Source of the DNA: Flavobacterium weaverense
GTDB lineage: Bacteria > Bacteroidota > Bacteroidia > Flavobacteriales > Flavobacteriaceae
Direction of reading: 5' to 3'
NCBI RefSeq assembly: GCF_003688495.1
Contig: NZ_REFH01000009.1
Location: 124,001-188,000, forward strand
DNA: 64,000 nt
In this document: positions 17,084 to 26,301 of the stretch, piece after piece
Position numbering within the stretch: the stretch's first letter is position 1
How the letters are laid out: each line of letters begins with the position of its first letter
Program-made: the position numbers and the translations under genes
The notes under the pieces: generated by a model
Told to the model about the DNA's origin: nothing
Database searches by the model: none
What the model saw: only the letters and a program-made list of their open reading frames with translations

Positions 17084-18091
17084 ATGAAAGATAAAGAAAC
17101 TGCCCAGGAGATAAAACATGTAGGTGATGAAGCCATGTCGATTCATAAGCGAAAGAGAGGTAAAGGCTATCAATATTTTGATGAAGAAGGAAATAAAATC
17201 ACCGATACCGTATTATTAAGTAGATTTCGCCGACTAATAATTCCGCCAATGTGGAGCGATGTTTATATCTGTAAATGGGATGATGGACACATTCAAGCCA
17301 TTGGTAGAGATGCAAAAGGCAGGAAACAGTACATTTATCACTCTACATTTGAAAAAGCGAAGCAAGAAGAGAAATTTGCAAAGATGAAAAGCTTTGGAAA
17401 AGCATTGAGTAAATTTCGACAAAAAATATTAGAAGATATTGACACTAAAGAATGGAGCAAGGAGAAAATTCTAGCGCTCATTGTTTTACTTTTAGACGAA
17501 ACTGGAATCCGAATAGGTAATAAGCAATATGCCAATCAAAACGGAACTTTTGGACTTACAACATTACGCAGAAAGCACATTACTTTTGAAAAAAACCATG
17601 TGGTATTTGAATACAAAGGAAAAAGTAACCAAATGCGACATATTGAAGTCGATGATATGCAGTTAGCAAAATTGATAAAAAAGTCTTCTGAATTACCCGG
17701 TTACGAAATATTTAGATACAAGGACGATGATGGTAATTTCCAGGCGATAGATAGCGAAGATGTGAACGAGTATATTCGCACACACATGGGAAAAGGTTTT
17801 AGTAGTAAAGATTTTAGAACATGGGTCGCAAGCCGTTTAGCAGTTGAATTATATCCTCATGCGTTAGAAGCCATTGGTGATACTAAAAAAAGAAAATTCA
17901 GTAATACATTGATTCGAATGGTGGCTGATGAATTAGGAAATACACCTACAGTATGCAGATCATATTATGTACATCCTAACATCATGCAGAAAATTGAATC
18001 GAAAAGTCTACCCAGTAAATGGCATGAGGATGACGGGATGAATCAGTTTGAACTCACTTCGTCAGAAAAAGAAGTGATGAAGCATATTTAA
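17084..18091 (+). CDS. DNA topoisomerase IB
   Basis: The 335-residue product has the layout of bacterial (poxvirus-like) type IB topoisomerases: an N-terminal domain with RLIIPPMWSDVYIC, then a catalytic domain with TGIRIGN, TTLRRKH, KDFRTWVASRLA, and the tyrosine motif CRSYYVHPNIM. The active-site Tyr (the residue two before His in YVHP), Arg and Lys residues are all present. It would relax supercoils through a 3'-phosphotyrosyl intermediate. The stop abuts the convergent MFS gene stop with no gap. Confidence 0.92.
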   Translation: MKDKETAQEIKHVGDEAMSIHKRKRGKGYQYFDEEGNKITDTVLLSRFRRLIIPPMWSDVYICKWDDGHIQAIGRDAKGRKQYIYHSTFEKAKQEEKFAKMKSFGKALSKFRQKILEDIDTKEWSKEKILALIVLLLDETGIRIGNKQYANQNGTFGLTTLRRKHITFEKNHVVFEYKGKSNQMRHIEVDDMQLAKLIKKSSELPGYEIFRYKDDDGNFQAIDSEDVNEYIRTHMGKGFSSKDFRTWVASRLAVELYPHALEAIGDTKKRKFSNTLIRMVADELGNTPTVCRSYYVHPNIMQKIESKSLPSKWHEDDGMNQFELTSSEKEVMKHI

Positions 18092-19387
18092 TTAATGAAC
18101 GGTTACTATTTCCTCATCAGACGAAATAGCAATCGTTTTTTTTATTTTCTTTCTACCTAAAATTAGAATTATTAAAGCTAAAATAGTGGTTACAGCCATT
18201 ATAGCAACCATAGGAACTGTAGAATTATGTACAAAAACACCAACTAAGAACGAAACAAAAGCACCTAATCCTAATTGTATGGCACCCATTAAAGCAGAAG
18301 CGCTTCCAGCATTCCTCGCAAAAGGAGCAAGGGTTAATCCAGCAGTATTAGGATTTGAAATTCCTAAACACGCAAGAAATAAAAACAACATCGTGATTGT
18401 TCCATATAAACCTAGTAAATCATTTAATGATAGAATTAGGAATAACGATACAATAAAGGTTTGCGAAATTAATGCACCAAAAATCATTTGCTCACTGTTA
18501 AACTTGCGTAACAGTAATGAATTCAATTGACTAGCACTTATAAAACTTAAAGACATAAAAGCAAAAATCCAACCGTAAGTCTTTGCATCTACTTTAAATA
18601 TATCCATGAATATGATAGGAGAGGCAGCGACATACGTAAATAAACCAGAGAAAGCAATTGCACCTGCAAAAGCATAAGTATAAAATTGAGGCTCTTTTAG
18701 AATACTAATAAAATTAGTAATAATTGGTTTTGGTTTTAACGAAATTGAAGTATCTGGTAGATAGGTGTTTGGTAAAATTAATTGCGCTACAATCATAATA
18801 ACTATTCCCATGCACATCAATATAAAAAATACAGTATGCCAACCATAATCTGCAGTTACGTATCCACCAATTGTTGGCGCTAACATTGGTGAAAGCCCAA
18901 CAACTAACATTAATAATGAGAACACCTTTGGAATATCTTTAACTGGAAATAAATCACGCACCATCGATACTGAAGCGACCGTTGCAGCACAACTACCCAC
19001 AGCTTGAATGAATCGTAAACCAATAAAAGTGTCAATATCAGTTACAAAAACGCAACCTAGAGATGCTAAAATGTAAACTAATAATCCAATAAATAAAGGT
19101 TTCTTTCTACCAAAACGATCTAATAATGGTCCGTATAATAATTGTCCTGCAGATATACCAATAAAATAACTCGATAATGTCATAGACACATTAGCAACTG
19201 TCGTGTTTAAATCCTTTGCAATTCCAGAAAATCCAGGTAAATACATATCAATTGAAAATGGTCCTAATGCAGTTAACGAACCTAAAATTAGGATTAACTT
19301 AATATATCTCTTTCTGGACATCGCGGTATTATTGTTCAAAGTAGCTGTTTTAATTTTTTGCAAAGGTAAATTAATTAAATCGGTCAT
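18092..19387 (-). CDS. MFS multidrug transporter, Bcr/CflA type
   Basis: This 431-residue protein has twelve predicted membrane spans. The signature GRKK-type motif A appears as LLDRFGRKKPLFIGL after TM2, and the start of the membrane part (LGPFSIDMYLPGFSGIAKDL) is typical of the Bcr/CflA drug-resistance branch. It is a proton-coupled efflux pump of unknown substrate. Translation could also start at the internal Met (19321, MSRKRYIK), which would remove 22 hydrophilic residues; the sequence does not decide. Confidence 0.88.
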   Translation of the reverse strand: MTDLINLPLQKIKTATLNNNTAMSRKRYIKLILILGSLTALGPFSIDMYLPGFSGIAKDLNTTVANVSMTLSSYFIGISAGQLLYGPLLDRFGRKKPLFIGLLVYILASLGCVFVTDIDTFIGLRFIQAVGSCAATVASVSMVRDLFPVKDIPKVFSLLMLVVGLSPMLAPTIGGYVTADYGWHTVFFILMCMGIVIMIVAQLILPNTYLPDTSISLKPKPIITNFISILKEPQFYTYAFAGAIAFSGLFTYVAASPIIFMDIFKVDAKTYGWIFAFMSLSFISASQLNSLLLRKFNSEQMIFGALISQTFIVSLFLILSLNDLLGLYGTITMLFLFLACLGISNPNTAGLTLAPFARNAGSASALMGAIQLGLGAFVSFLVGVFVHNSTVPMVAIMAVTTILALIILILGRKKIKKTIAISSDEEIVTVH

Positions 19388-19436
19388 TGAAACTTAAAAG
19401 CCTTATAGAAAGTTAAAACTTGGGCTTTGATCAATT

Positions 19437-20156
19437 CTAATTTTTAATGATTAGCATAAAGCCTGAAATAAAAAGTAAACCTAGAATGAATTTCTTCAAA
19501 AATTCTTCGTTCAATTTGAGATAAACCATCTTTCCCAAAACTAAAGCTAGAATAAAAAAGGGAAGAACGTATAAAGAGTTAATCAATTCGCTTCTAGTTA
19601 AAACACCTTCAAAAGCTAATACAGAAATACGCATTATTGAAACAATTCCTAATATTCCAAACATCGTAGCGCGGAAAGCTTGCACCGTAGCGGTTTCACT
19701 TTTAATTATTACTGCATACAATGGACCGCCCGTTGAAAAAACTCCAGAAAAGAATCCACCAAAAAGACCCAATATAAATTGAACTTTAGCTCCAAAACGT
19801 TTATTATTTTTATTTATTAAATTGTTTATAACAAAGAGCAAAATAAAGATTCCCAAAGCTTTTTTTAAGATATTGGGTTCGCCAAATAATAAAACTATGG
19901 ATCCTATTAAAACACCAAAGAAAGAAGTGATTGCTAGTTTTTTTAGTAATTCTTTGTCCATATTCTTCCATTCCTTATAGAAATAGATTGGTGAAGCAAT
20001 CGAATAAAAAATAGATATATAACAAACAGCTTCTGCTAATGGCATTACAAGGAGTAAAAAAGGTAAAGCAACTAATGCACCAGCAAAGCCGCTAATAGTT
20101 TGAACAAAAAAACCAAAGAAAATCCCGATTATAAGTAATAATAACATTGTATCCAT
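19437..20156 (-). CDS. TSUP-family (TauE/SafE-like) membrane transporter
   Basis: The 239-residue protein has about eight hydrophobic spans. The N-terminal FFGFFVQTISGFAGALVALP and the internal GGFFSGVFSTGGPLYAV are the two halves of the duplicated TSUP motif. Such proteins export sulfite, sulfonates or other organic anions; the substrate here is unknown. It is transcribed divergently from the Lrp-type regulator gene, which could therefore control it. Confidence 0.85.
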   Translation of the reverse strand: MDTMLLLLIIGIFFGFFVQTISGFAGALVALPFLLLVMPLAEAVCYISIFYSIASPIYFYKEWKNMDKELLKKLAITSFFGVLIGSIVLLFGEPNILKKALGIFILLFVINNLINKNNKRFGAKVQFILGLFGGFFSGVFSTGGPLYAVIIKSETATVQAFRATMFGILGIVSIMRISVLAFEGVLTRSELINSLYVLPFFILALVLGKMVYLKLNEEFLKKFILGLLFISGFMLIIKN

Positions 20157-20233
20157 ATTACAAAAGTAGTTCTGGAGTTGATTTTATTAAAATTTAATCA
20201 GTGGTTATATTAGCAATTTTCCGCTAAAAAAAG

Positions 20234-20241
20234 TATTTTTG
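20234..20241 (+). promoter_or_regulatory. Candidate -7 promoter box for the Lrp gene
   Basis: TATTTTTG fits TAnnTTTG and lies 19 bases before the ATG at 20261, inside the divergent promoter region shared with the TSUP gene. Confidence 0.5.
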
Positions 20242-20260
20242 CACTAAATAAACATTAATA

Positions 20261-20680
20261 ATGGTAGATACTATAGATTTAAAGATAATAGATAAATTGA
20301 AGCTAAATTCTAGAGCCTCATTTGTTGAAATAGGCAAACAAATTGGTTTATCACCATCTAGCGTTCGAGAACGCGTTCAAAAACTTGAAGATTCAGAAGT
20401 TATAAAGGGTTACCATATTCAGCTCGATAATAAGAAATTAGGTTTTGGTCTTGAAGTTTTTATTATGTTCAAATTGTTCAGTGGAAAATTAATTCTTTTT
20501 TGTGATCACTTAAATGTATTTCCCGAAATAGCTGAAATACATAGAATCACTGGAACACACAATATTTTTATGAAAGTCATCTTAACTGATCAATTGCATC
20601 TACAGCAATTTATAGACAGACTTTTGGTTTATGGCGAACCAACGACTCATTTAATATTATCAGATTTAAAGGACGAGTAG
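20261..20680 (+). CDS. Lrp/AsnC-family transcriptional regulator
   Basis: The 139-residue product has an N-terminal winged-helix DNA-binding domain (IDLKIIDKLKLNSRASFVEI, recognition helix around LSPSSVRERVQKLE) and a C-terminal RAM ligand-binding domain (about residues 65-139; VIKGYHIQLDNKKLG at the junction). These regulators act as dimers or octamers in response to amino acids. Its position, divergent from the TSUP transporter, suggests it regulates that gene and itself. Confidence 0.92.
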   Translation: MVDTIDLKIIDKLKLNSRASFVEIGKQIGLSPSSVRERVQKLEDSEVIKGYHIQLDNKKLGFGLEVFIMFKLFSGKLILFCDHLNVFPEIAEIHRITGTHNIFMKVILTDQLHLQQFIDRLLVYGEPTTHLILSDLKDE

Positions 20681-20818
20681 CTAACAAGAGTTTTAATATG
20701 GTGTTTTCATTGATTTAGGTCTACTTTCACTCTTTTTGCAACTATATATAAATGAACTATAATTTATATTATGTAAAATAGACTTTATTAAAACCTTGCT
20801 CTTCATATATTAGCAGTA

Positions 20819-20849
20819 ACAAAAAAAGCACCGTCTCCCGACGATGCTC
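20819..20849 (-). terminator. Terminator of the DUF2911 gene
   Basis: On the minus strand a 9-bp stem (AGCATCGTC with GACGGTGCT; one G-U pair) with a GGGA loop is followed by seven T. It lies 22 bases past the stop at 20871. Confidence 0.9.
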
Positions 20850-20870
20850 TACTAATAAACATAATTCTGC

Positions 20871-21377
20871 TTATTTAATCATTACTGGAATATTCCATTT
20901 CTCCCAGCTAAGTGTCATTTTATTTTTTGCTATTGTGTATACCAACTTTTCTGCTGATGATTTTGCAACTTGTGGTTTAACTTTAACTCTCAGCTGATCT
21001 TCTTTTTCGTTGTACTTTCCAGATCCCCATTGTTTCGCTTCTTTGTTAAAGATGATGATACATTCTTTTGCGCTTGGAATAACAAAAAATGAATACTTTC
21101 CAGCTGGTAGTTTTGATCCTTCTACCATAATATCTTTAGTAGTTTCAAAAGTTGTAGCTTCATTTGCACCAGCGCGCCATACTTCATTAAAAGGAACTAA
21201 TCCGCCCCAAATTTCTCTCGCTTTCACTGATGGACTACTGTAATTGATAGTAATATCGGCACCCTTAATTTTTCCAGTTGCAACTTCTTTGCTACTAGCT
21301 GGTTTGGCTTGCGCGTTCATAAAATTTACAATAAGCAGTGCAATAAGTGAAAAATGTAATTTTCTGATTAACTTCAT
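20871..21377 (-). CDS. DUF2911-family secreted protein
   Basis: A 168-residue protein with a signal peptide ending MNAQA (residues 1-24). The body has the DUF2911 pattern: INYSSPSVKAREIWGGLVPF, then VWRAGANEATTFET and PAGKYSFFVIPS. The family is widespread in Bacteroidota and of unknown function; its members sit in the periplasm or outside. The gene is monocistronic with a strong terminator. Confidence 0.9.
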   Translation of the reverse strand: MKLIRKLHFSLIALLIVNFMNAQAKPASSKEVATGKIKGADITINYSSPSVKAREIWGGLVPFNEVWRAGANEATTFETTKDIMVEGSKLPAGKYSFFVIPSAKECIIIFNKEAKQWGSGKYNEKEDQLRVKVKPQVAKSSAEKLVYTIAKNKMTLSWEKWNIPVMIK

Positions 21378-21560
21378 GATTTAAAATGTTTTAGTTTGAT
21401 AAATAAAAGTAAATAATGTTGTTCTAAATACTTATAAATCTCAATTTTTTTAGGAAAAAATTAAGCATTGTATAATTAACCTATTTTGCTTGAGTTATGA
21501 TAGTGATATAATTTTAATTTCGTTATTTTTACAAAAACATACCTTATTTACTTACACGAT

Positions 21561-23477
21561 ATGAATACTATTGCTGAACACATTGCTGATTTTTTAAAGG
21601 AATACGCTCCTTTTAATCATTTGACTTTTGAAGAATTATCTGAAATAGCCACTAGCATACGTGTTGTCAATCTTGAAAAACATAAAATATTATTTCAAGT
21701 CAATGATGTTTTGCATGATAGTTTTTACGTTGTTGCAAGTGGTATTATATCGTTATCAGTCATAGCTGATTCTGAAGAGACATTATTAAACAAATGTACC
21801 GAAGGAGAAATATTTGGAATACGTCCGTTTTTTGCCAAAAATAATTATATGATGACCGCTAAAGCGCGAGAGGAAAGCATTGTATATGCAATTCCTATTG
21901 CTATTTTTCGTCCTTTCGTAGCTAATAATTCTGATGTTTTAAATTATTTATTAGAAAGTTTTGCAGTCAATACTCGTAATCCAAAAGATAAAGAAAACTT
22001 AATAGGTAAATTAATTTCTGATAATGTTTACTATTCCGGTGAAAAATCAGAAATGCAATATTTTCAGTCTTTATCGTACAACACCTCACCATTAAAAACG
22101 AATAGTTCTGCAATAGTTCAAGATGTTGCGCAGATAATGACAGAAAGTTTGAAAAATAATATCGTAGTTTGCGATAATAACAATCCTATAGGAATTATTA
22201 CCGATACGGACATGCGTTCTAAGATAGCAACTGGTCGCTATCCAATTACTACCACAGTTGATAAAATAATGTCGGCTCCAGTTATTACCGTTATGGAAAA
22301 TGTCTCTTTGGCGGAAGCCCAATTATTGATGTTAAAATATAACGTAACGCACTTATGTGTTACTAAAGACGGTACTGATAAATCAAATGTAAAAGGTATT
22401 ATTAGCGAAAATGATTTAATAATTGCCCAAGCTAGTAATCCAGGTGTTTTAATCAAAGAAATTAAACGTTGTCAAGCTCCAAAAGAATTAAAGCAAATTA
22501 GAGATCGTTTAACCGATTTAATTCAGACTTCGATAACTAAAAATATTCCAGTTTCACACATTTTTAATATTGCTAGTGAAATCAATTTGGCTATCATCAA
22601 GCGTTCTGTAGAATTATCGATTTTAGACTTAGGCTCACCTCCTGCTCGCTTTGCATGGCTAAGTATAGGTAGTCAAGGTCGTAAAGAGCAACTACTATTA
22701 ACCGATCAAGATAGTATTCTTATTTTCGAAGATGTTTCAGCCGATAAATACCGCGAAGTGAAAGATTACTTCCTGAAATTAGGTAAAAAAACAACGACGA
22801 CTCTTGAAGAAATAGGTTATGCCTTATGTCCTAATGGACACATGGGAAGCAATACGCAATGGTGTAAATCATTGACGGACTGGATTAAACAGTATGACAG
22901 TTGGATGAATACTCCAGGTGAAAATAGTAACGAAATAAGTAGTATTTTCTTTGATTACGAAATCGCTTTTGGTGAACAAAAAATTGAAGATACAATAAGC
23001 GATGTCGTTTATAAGAATGCAAAAAATAATATTTTATTTTTTGACTTCCTAGGAAATGATGCCTTAAGAAAAAATTCTCCTCTTAGTTTTTTCAAAAACT
23101 TTAATGTGGAGGATGAAGGTCCAAATAAAAATAAATTTGATATAAAAACTCGAGCGATATTGCCATTAGTTGATGGTGCTCGTCTGTTTGCTTTAAATTT
23201 TGAAGTTAGAGGAATAAACAATACATATCAAAGATTCAAGCAGTTTGCGATCAATGATCCGCGACACGCAGAGATTTATTTGAATTGCGGAGAAGCATTT
23301 TTAACTTTGTCAAAATTTAGAACATTAGAAGGTTTGAAAAATGATAGTTCAGGCCAATTCATTAATCTCGATGAATTATCTAAACTTGATCGCGACAAAC
23401 TAAAAAGTGCATTAGCACCAATGAGGGAATTAGAGGAATTAATTAAAAGTAAATTTAAACTAACTCAATTTTCATAA
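21561..23477 (+). CDS. Cyclic-nucleotide/CBS/DUF294 nucleotidyltransferase-like protein
   Basis: This 638-residue protein has three parts in order: a cNMP-binding fold (about residues 15-130), a pair of CBS domains (about residues 175-310; GIITDTDMRSKIATGRYP in the first), and a DUF294 putative nucleotidyltransferase domain with WLSIGSQGRKEQLLLTDQDS (about residues 367-386), followed by its C-terminal domain. The G-S..R.E...D.D pattern is the GlnD-like nucleotidyltransferase signature. Families of this type often sit beside an exonuclease-like gene and acetate metabolism genes, and acetyl-CoA synthetase lies 7 kb away here. The next gene starts 3 bases after the stop, so the two are coupled. 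Confidence 0.9.
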   Translation: MNTIAEHIADFLKEYAPFNHLTFEELSEIATSIRVVNLEKHKILFQVNDVLHDSFYVVASGIISLSVIADSEETLLNKCTEGEIFGIRPFFAKNNYMMTAKAREESIVYAIPIAIFRPFVANNSDVLNYLLESFAVNTRNPKDKENLIGKLISDNVYYSGEKSEMQYFQSLSYNTSPLKTNSSAIVQDVAQIMTESLKNNIVVCDNNNPIGIITDTDMRSKIATGRYPITTTVDKIMSAPVITVMENVSLAEAQLLMLKYNVTHLCVTKDGTDKSNVKGIISENDLIIAQASNPGVLIKEIKRCQAPKELKQIRDRLTDLIQTSITKNIPVSHIFNIASEINLAIIKRSVELSILDLGSPPARFAWLSIGSQGRKEQLLLTDQDSILIFEDVSADKYREVKDYFLKLGKKTTTTLEEIGYALCPNGHMGSNTQWCKSLTDWIKQYDSWMNTPGENSNEISSIFFDYEIAFGEQKIEDTISDVVYKNAKNNILFFDFLGNDALRKNSPLSFFKNFNVEDEGPNKNKFDIKTRAILPLVDGARLFALNFEVRGINNTYQRFKQFAINDPRHAEIYLNCGEAFLTLSKFRTLEGLKNDSSGQFINLDELSKLDRDKLKSALAPMRELEELIKSKFKLTQFS

Positions 23478-23479
23478 CT

Positions 23480-24076
23480 ATGTTAGACTGGTTAAAAAAT
23501 ATTAGCAAAGAACATCCAGAATTTTGGAAGAGCTACCTATCAAAATTTGATGAGAAATCATCTCGATACGTGGTATTGTCAACTGAAACTTCAGGTTTGA
23601 GCGCTATAAAAGATGTAATCTTATCAATAGGTGCCTTTGCTGTGGTTGATGACAGTATTAGAATTGGAGATAGTTTTGAGGCCGTTTTATTGCAATATAA
23701 ATTTTTTCACGACAACGGAATTCTGAATGAATTTTTAGTAGAAAGTAAAATGAAAAAATTTCCGGAACCGGAAGCAATTCAAAACTTTATTGAATTCATA
23801 GGCAATGCAGTTTTAGTGGGACATCACGTAGATTTTGACGTAGAAATAATCAATACAGCCTTAGATCGTTTGGGTTGCGGAAGATTAAAAAATGAAGCAC
23901 TCGATATCGATGTGATGCATAGGAAGTTGCATGATATAAATGACAGACAGTTTTCATTAGACGAACTTTGTAAAACTTACAATGTGCCTATAAGCGAAAG
24001 AAATTCTTCAGCAGAGGATGCTTACAAGACAGCTTTATTATTTTTGAAGTTGAAATCGAGATTGGGAATAAAATAG
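23480..24076 (+). CDS. DnaQ/epsilon-like exonuclease-fold protein with degenerate active site
   Basis: The 198-residue protein follows the DEDDh exonuclease layout, but two of the catalytic residues are changed. ExoI reads LSTETSGL, so the first Asp is Ser34 while Glu36 remains. ExoII is HHVDFD with Asp120 kept. ExoIII reads NSSAEDA: Asp180 is kept, but the His is Asn175. Loss of both the first Asp and the His should abolish or strongly reduce nuclease activity. It is cotranscribed with the CBS/DUF294 gene and probably acts with it as a binding or regulatory partner. Confidence 0.85.
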   Translation: MLDWLKNISKEHPEFWKSYLSKFDEKSSRYVVLSTETSGLSAIKDVILSIGAFAVVDDSIRIGDSFEAVLLQYKFFHDNGILNEFLVESKMKKFPEPEAIQNFIEFIGNAVLVGHHVDFDVEIINTALDRLGCGRLKNEALDIDVMHRKLHDINDRQFSLDELCKTYNVPISERNSSAEDAYKTALLFLKLKSRLGIK

Positions 24077-24089
24077 TACTTGCAAAAAA

Positions 24090-24587
24090 TCAGTATTCAA
24101 ACTTCAATGCGATTCCTTTCCAAAAACGGCCGTGATGCGTTATAGAAACCACTCTTTTAAATGATGAATTTTGGTTCTCTAAAAAAGGAATACCGTCTAC
24201 CTTAATGATTTTATCTTCAATTACAATAGCTGCTATTGTCTTAAATAAATCCTGCTGACTAACGGCGATTGTGTATACAAAATCTTCTGAAAGCACTGTT
24301 TTAGTAAAATATTCAAAACCTCTACAAGAAACAGTTCCTATATTCTCAGATTCATAACTACATTCAAGCTGTAACGGAATAAAGGCTCGAATACTAGTTT
24401 CTCTATTATAAATCTTATACGCCGCCTCTTTCCTACTCCATAAATTCCAAACCATTAAATTAGGATTTTGAGTGTTATTTATAAGATGCTGTTCTTGCTG
24501 CGTGAATATTTTTTCAAGATATCCTTTTCGGCGCCAATTGCTTTGCTTTTTGGCTAAAGCCAAATCAACGATATCGTTTCCAATCAT
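24090..24587 (-). CDS. 4'-phosphopantetheinyl transferase superfamily protein
   Basis: The 165-residue product starts MIGNDIVDLALAK and contains NLWSRKEAAYKIYNRE, the two magnesium and CoA-binding motifs of the PPTase family. It would transfer phosphopantetheine from CoA to the serine of an acyl carrier protein, and the ACP gene lies directly upstream (18 bases). It is the last gene of the minus-strand polyketide operon and converges on the exonuclease-like gene with 13 bases between the stops. Confidence 0.88.
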   Translation of the reverse strand: MIGNDIVDLALAKKQSNWRRKGYLEKIFTQQEQHLINNTQNPNLMVWNLWSRKEAAYKIYNRETSIRAFIPLQLECSYESENIGTVSCRGFEYFTKTVLSEDFVYTIAVSQQDLFKTIAAIVIEDKIIKVDGIPFLENQNSSFKRVVSITHHGRFWKGIALKFEY

Positions 24588-24605
24588 ATTTGAAAAATTA
24601 AAATT

Positions 24606-24884
24606 CTAATTTTTCTCTGCTAATTTACTTGCAATAATTTCCATTGCTGCTTTAACATTTATCATTCGCTCCATAGCATCGTTGTCAATTTCGATATTAT
24701 ATTTCTCTTCAATATCAAGAATGACATCTACTAAATTAGCTGAATTTATTTTCAAATCACTTATGAAATCAGTGTCTTCTGTTAATGCATCAAACGCCGT
24801 TTGATCTTGAATATAAGGTTTTACAATTTCTTTTAATTGATCTATAACTTGTTGCTTATCCATTTTAATTTGCTGATTTTTCAC
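24606..24884 (-). CDS. Acyl carrier protein of the polyketide operon
   Basis: A 92-residue acidic helical protein. The segment DLKINSANLVDVILDIEEKY fits the ACP phosphopantetheine site region, with Ser in NSA instead of the usual DSL. The start at 24884 gives ten extra residues before MDKQQVIDQLKEI; the inner Met (24863) is also possible. It carries acyl chains for the KS and dehydratase encoded next to it. Confidence 0.85.
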   Translation of the reverse strand: MKNQQIKMDKQQVIDQLKEIVKPYIQDQTAFDALTEDTDFISDLKINSANLVDVILDIEEKYNIEIDNDAMERMINVKAAMEIIASKLAEKN

Positions 24885-24931
24885 TAAAGTAAAGGTTTTA
24901 TTTTTAATTACTATAGCTTTATTTTCTATTT

Positions 24932-26206
24932 CTATTTTATAAATTTTTTAAAAATCACACAGCCATTCACGTCTCCAAAACCAAAACTAGCTTTAGCCAC
25001 AATCTGAATATCTTTGTGGATTAACTTCATTGGTATTTGCGATTCATCTATTATTGCAGTGATATCGGGATTCAAGTCTTCGCAATTGATATTTGGAAAA
25101 ATAAAACCGTGATGTAATTGCAATACTGCAGCAACACTCTCAATACTTCCAGCTCCTGATAAGCAGTGGCCAACCATTGATTTTAATGAATTTATGTATG
25201 GAAAATGTTTTCCTTTTCTATTTAATGCTTCACTCCAGTTTTGAATTTCTAAACTATCCTTAGAGGTCGCAGTCAAATGTCCATTAATCACGTCGATTTC
25301 ATTAGCATTTACTCCAGCGTTTAAAAGCGCATCAGTGATACATTTTTTAACTGCAACTGGGTTTGGCGCCGTCATAGTGCCGAGTCCGCGTTGACCTCCA
25401 GAATTTACATTTCCTCCTAAAATCTCAGCGTAAATTGTAGCGCCACGTTGCAAAGCGCTTTCTAAATCTTCGATAACCATTGCTCCTGCGCCACTTCCTG
25501 GAACAAATCCAGAGGCAGTTGCACTCATGGGTCTCGAACCTTCTTCAGGCGATTGATTGTGTTTAAAAGTACAAACTCGCATAGCATCAAAACCACCCCA
25601 GATATAAGGGCCAGAATCGCTAGTACTTCCTGCTACTATTCGTTTAGCTTGACCTAATTTAATTCTTTCGTATGCCATCAAGATACTTTCGGTACCCGTT
25701 GTGCAAGCAGAAGAATTTGTTGTGACTTGGTTACCCAAACCTAATTTTCCACCTAAATAAGCGCTAACACCACTATTCATTGTTTGCGCGACGGCCGTAC
25801 TTCCCAAACGTCTCGTTTGGAGATCGTCAATTTTATAAATGCTCTCTCGAAATTTATCAATCCCAGAAGTTCCAGTTCCAAATATAGTTCCGCTATCCCA
25901 ATCAGGTTCTTTATTATTTTCTATAGCTAAACCTGCATCTTTCCATGCATCAATTCCTGCAATAACACCGTATAGAATCCCAGACGAATTAAAATTGCGC
26001 AGTTCTAACTCTGAAAAATAATTCAAAGATAATTCTGTAGAAATTTCTGGTTTTCCTGATATCTGACATGAAAACTGCAAGCGTTCCAATTCAGCATCGT
26101 GCTTTATTCCTGATAAACCATTTTTTATGGCGTCAGTGAATGCGTCAAGCCCCACTCCATTTGGTGCAACTACTCCAAGTCCCGTTATTACTACTCTTCT
26201 ATTCAT
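24932..26206 (-). CDS. Beta-ketoacyl-ACP synthase (FabF-like KS)
   Basis: From the Met at 26206 (MNRRVVITGLGVVAPNGVG) the product is 424 residues. The KS catalytic triad is present: Cys in TNSSACTTGTES, His in NGHLTATSKDS, His in MVGHCLSGAGS. It should condense malonyl-ACP with an acyl starter. The longer frame from 26230 adds eight residues and would be atypical. It lies between the ACP and a hotdog dehydratase gene in an operon with a type III polyketide synthase, so it probably makes or modifies a dedicated acyl chain for that enzyme. Confidence 0.9.
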   Translation of the reverse strand: MNRRVVITGLGVVAPNGVGLDAFTDAIKNGLSGIKHDAELERLQFSCQISGKPEISTELSLNYFSELELRNFNSSGILYGVIAGIDAWKDAGLAIENNKEPDWDSGTIFGTGTSGIDKFRESIYKIDDLQTRRLGSTAVAQTMNSGVSAYLGGKLGLGNQVTTNSSACTTGTESILMAYERIKLGQAKRIVAGSTSDSGPYIWGGFDAMRVCTFKHNQSPEEGSRPMSATASGFVPGSGAGAMVIEDLESALQRGATIYAEILGGNVNSGGQRGLGTMTAPNPVAVKKCITDALLNAGVNANEIDVINGHLTATSKDSLEIQNWSEALNRKGKHFPYINSLKSMVGHCLSGAGSIESVAAVLQLHHGFIFPNINCEDLNPDITAIIDESQIPMKLIHKDIQIVAKASFGFGDVNGCVIFKKFIK

Positions 26207-26301
26207 TTGTAAATACAGTTTAAAGGACAATTAAAAAATAGTAAGATGAAATTAAATATCAATTTCAATTGTATAAAAATAATGGTTTAAGATCATACAA
26301 A

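Noticed and set aside
26207-26230. Longer start of the KS gene
   Set aside because: The residues before MNRRVVITGLG do not belong to the KS fold, whose first strand starts at that Met.
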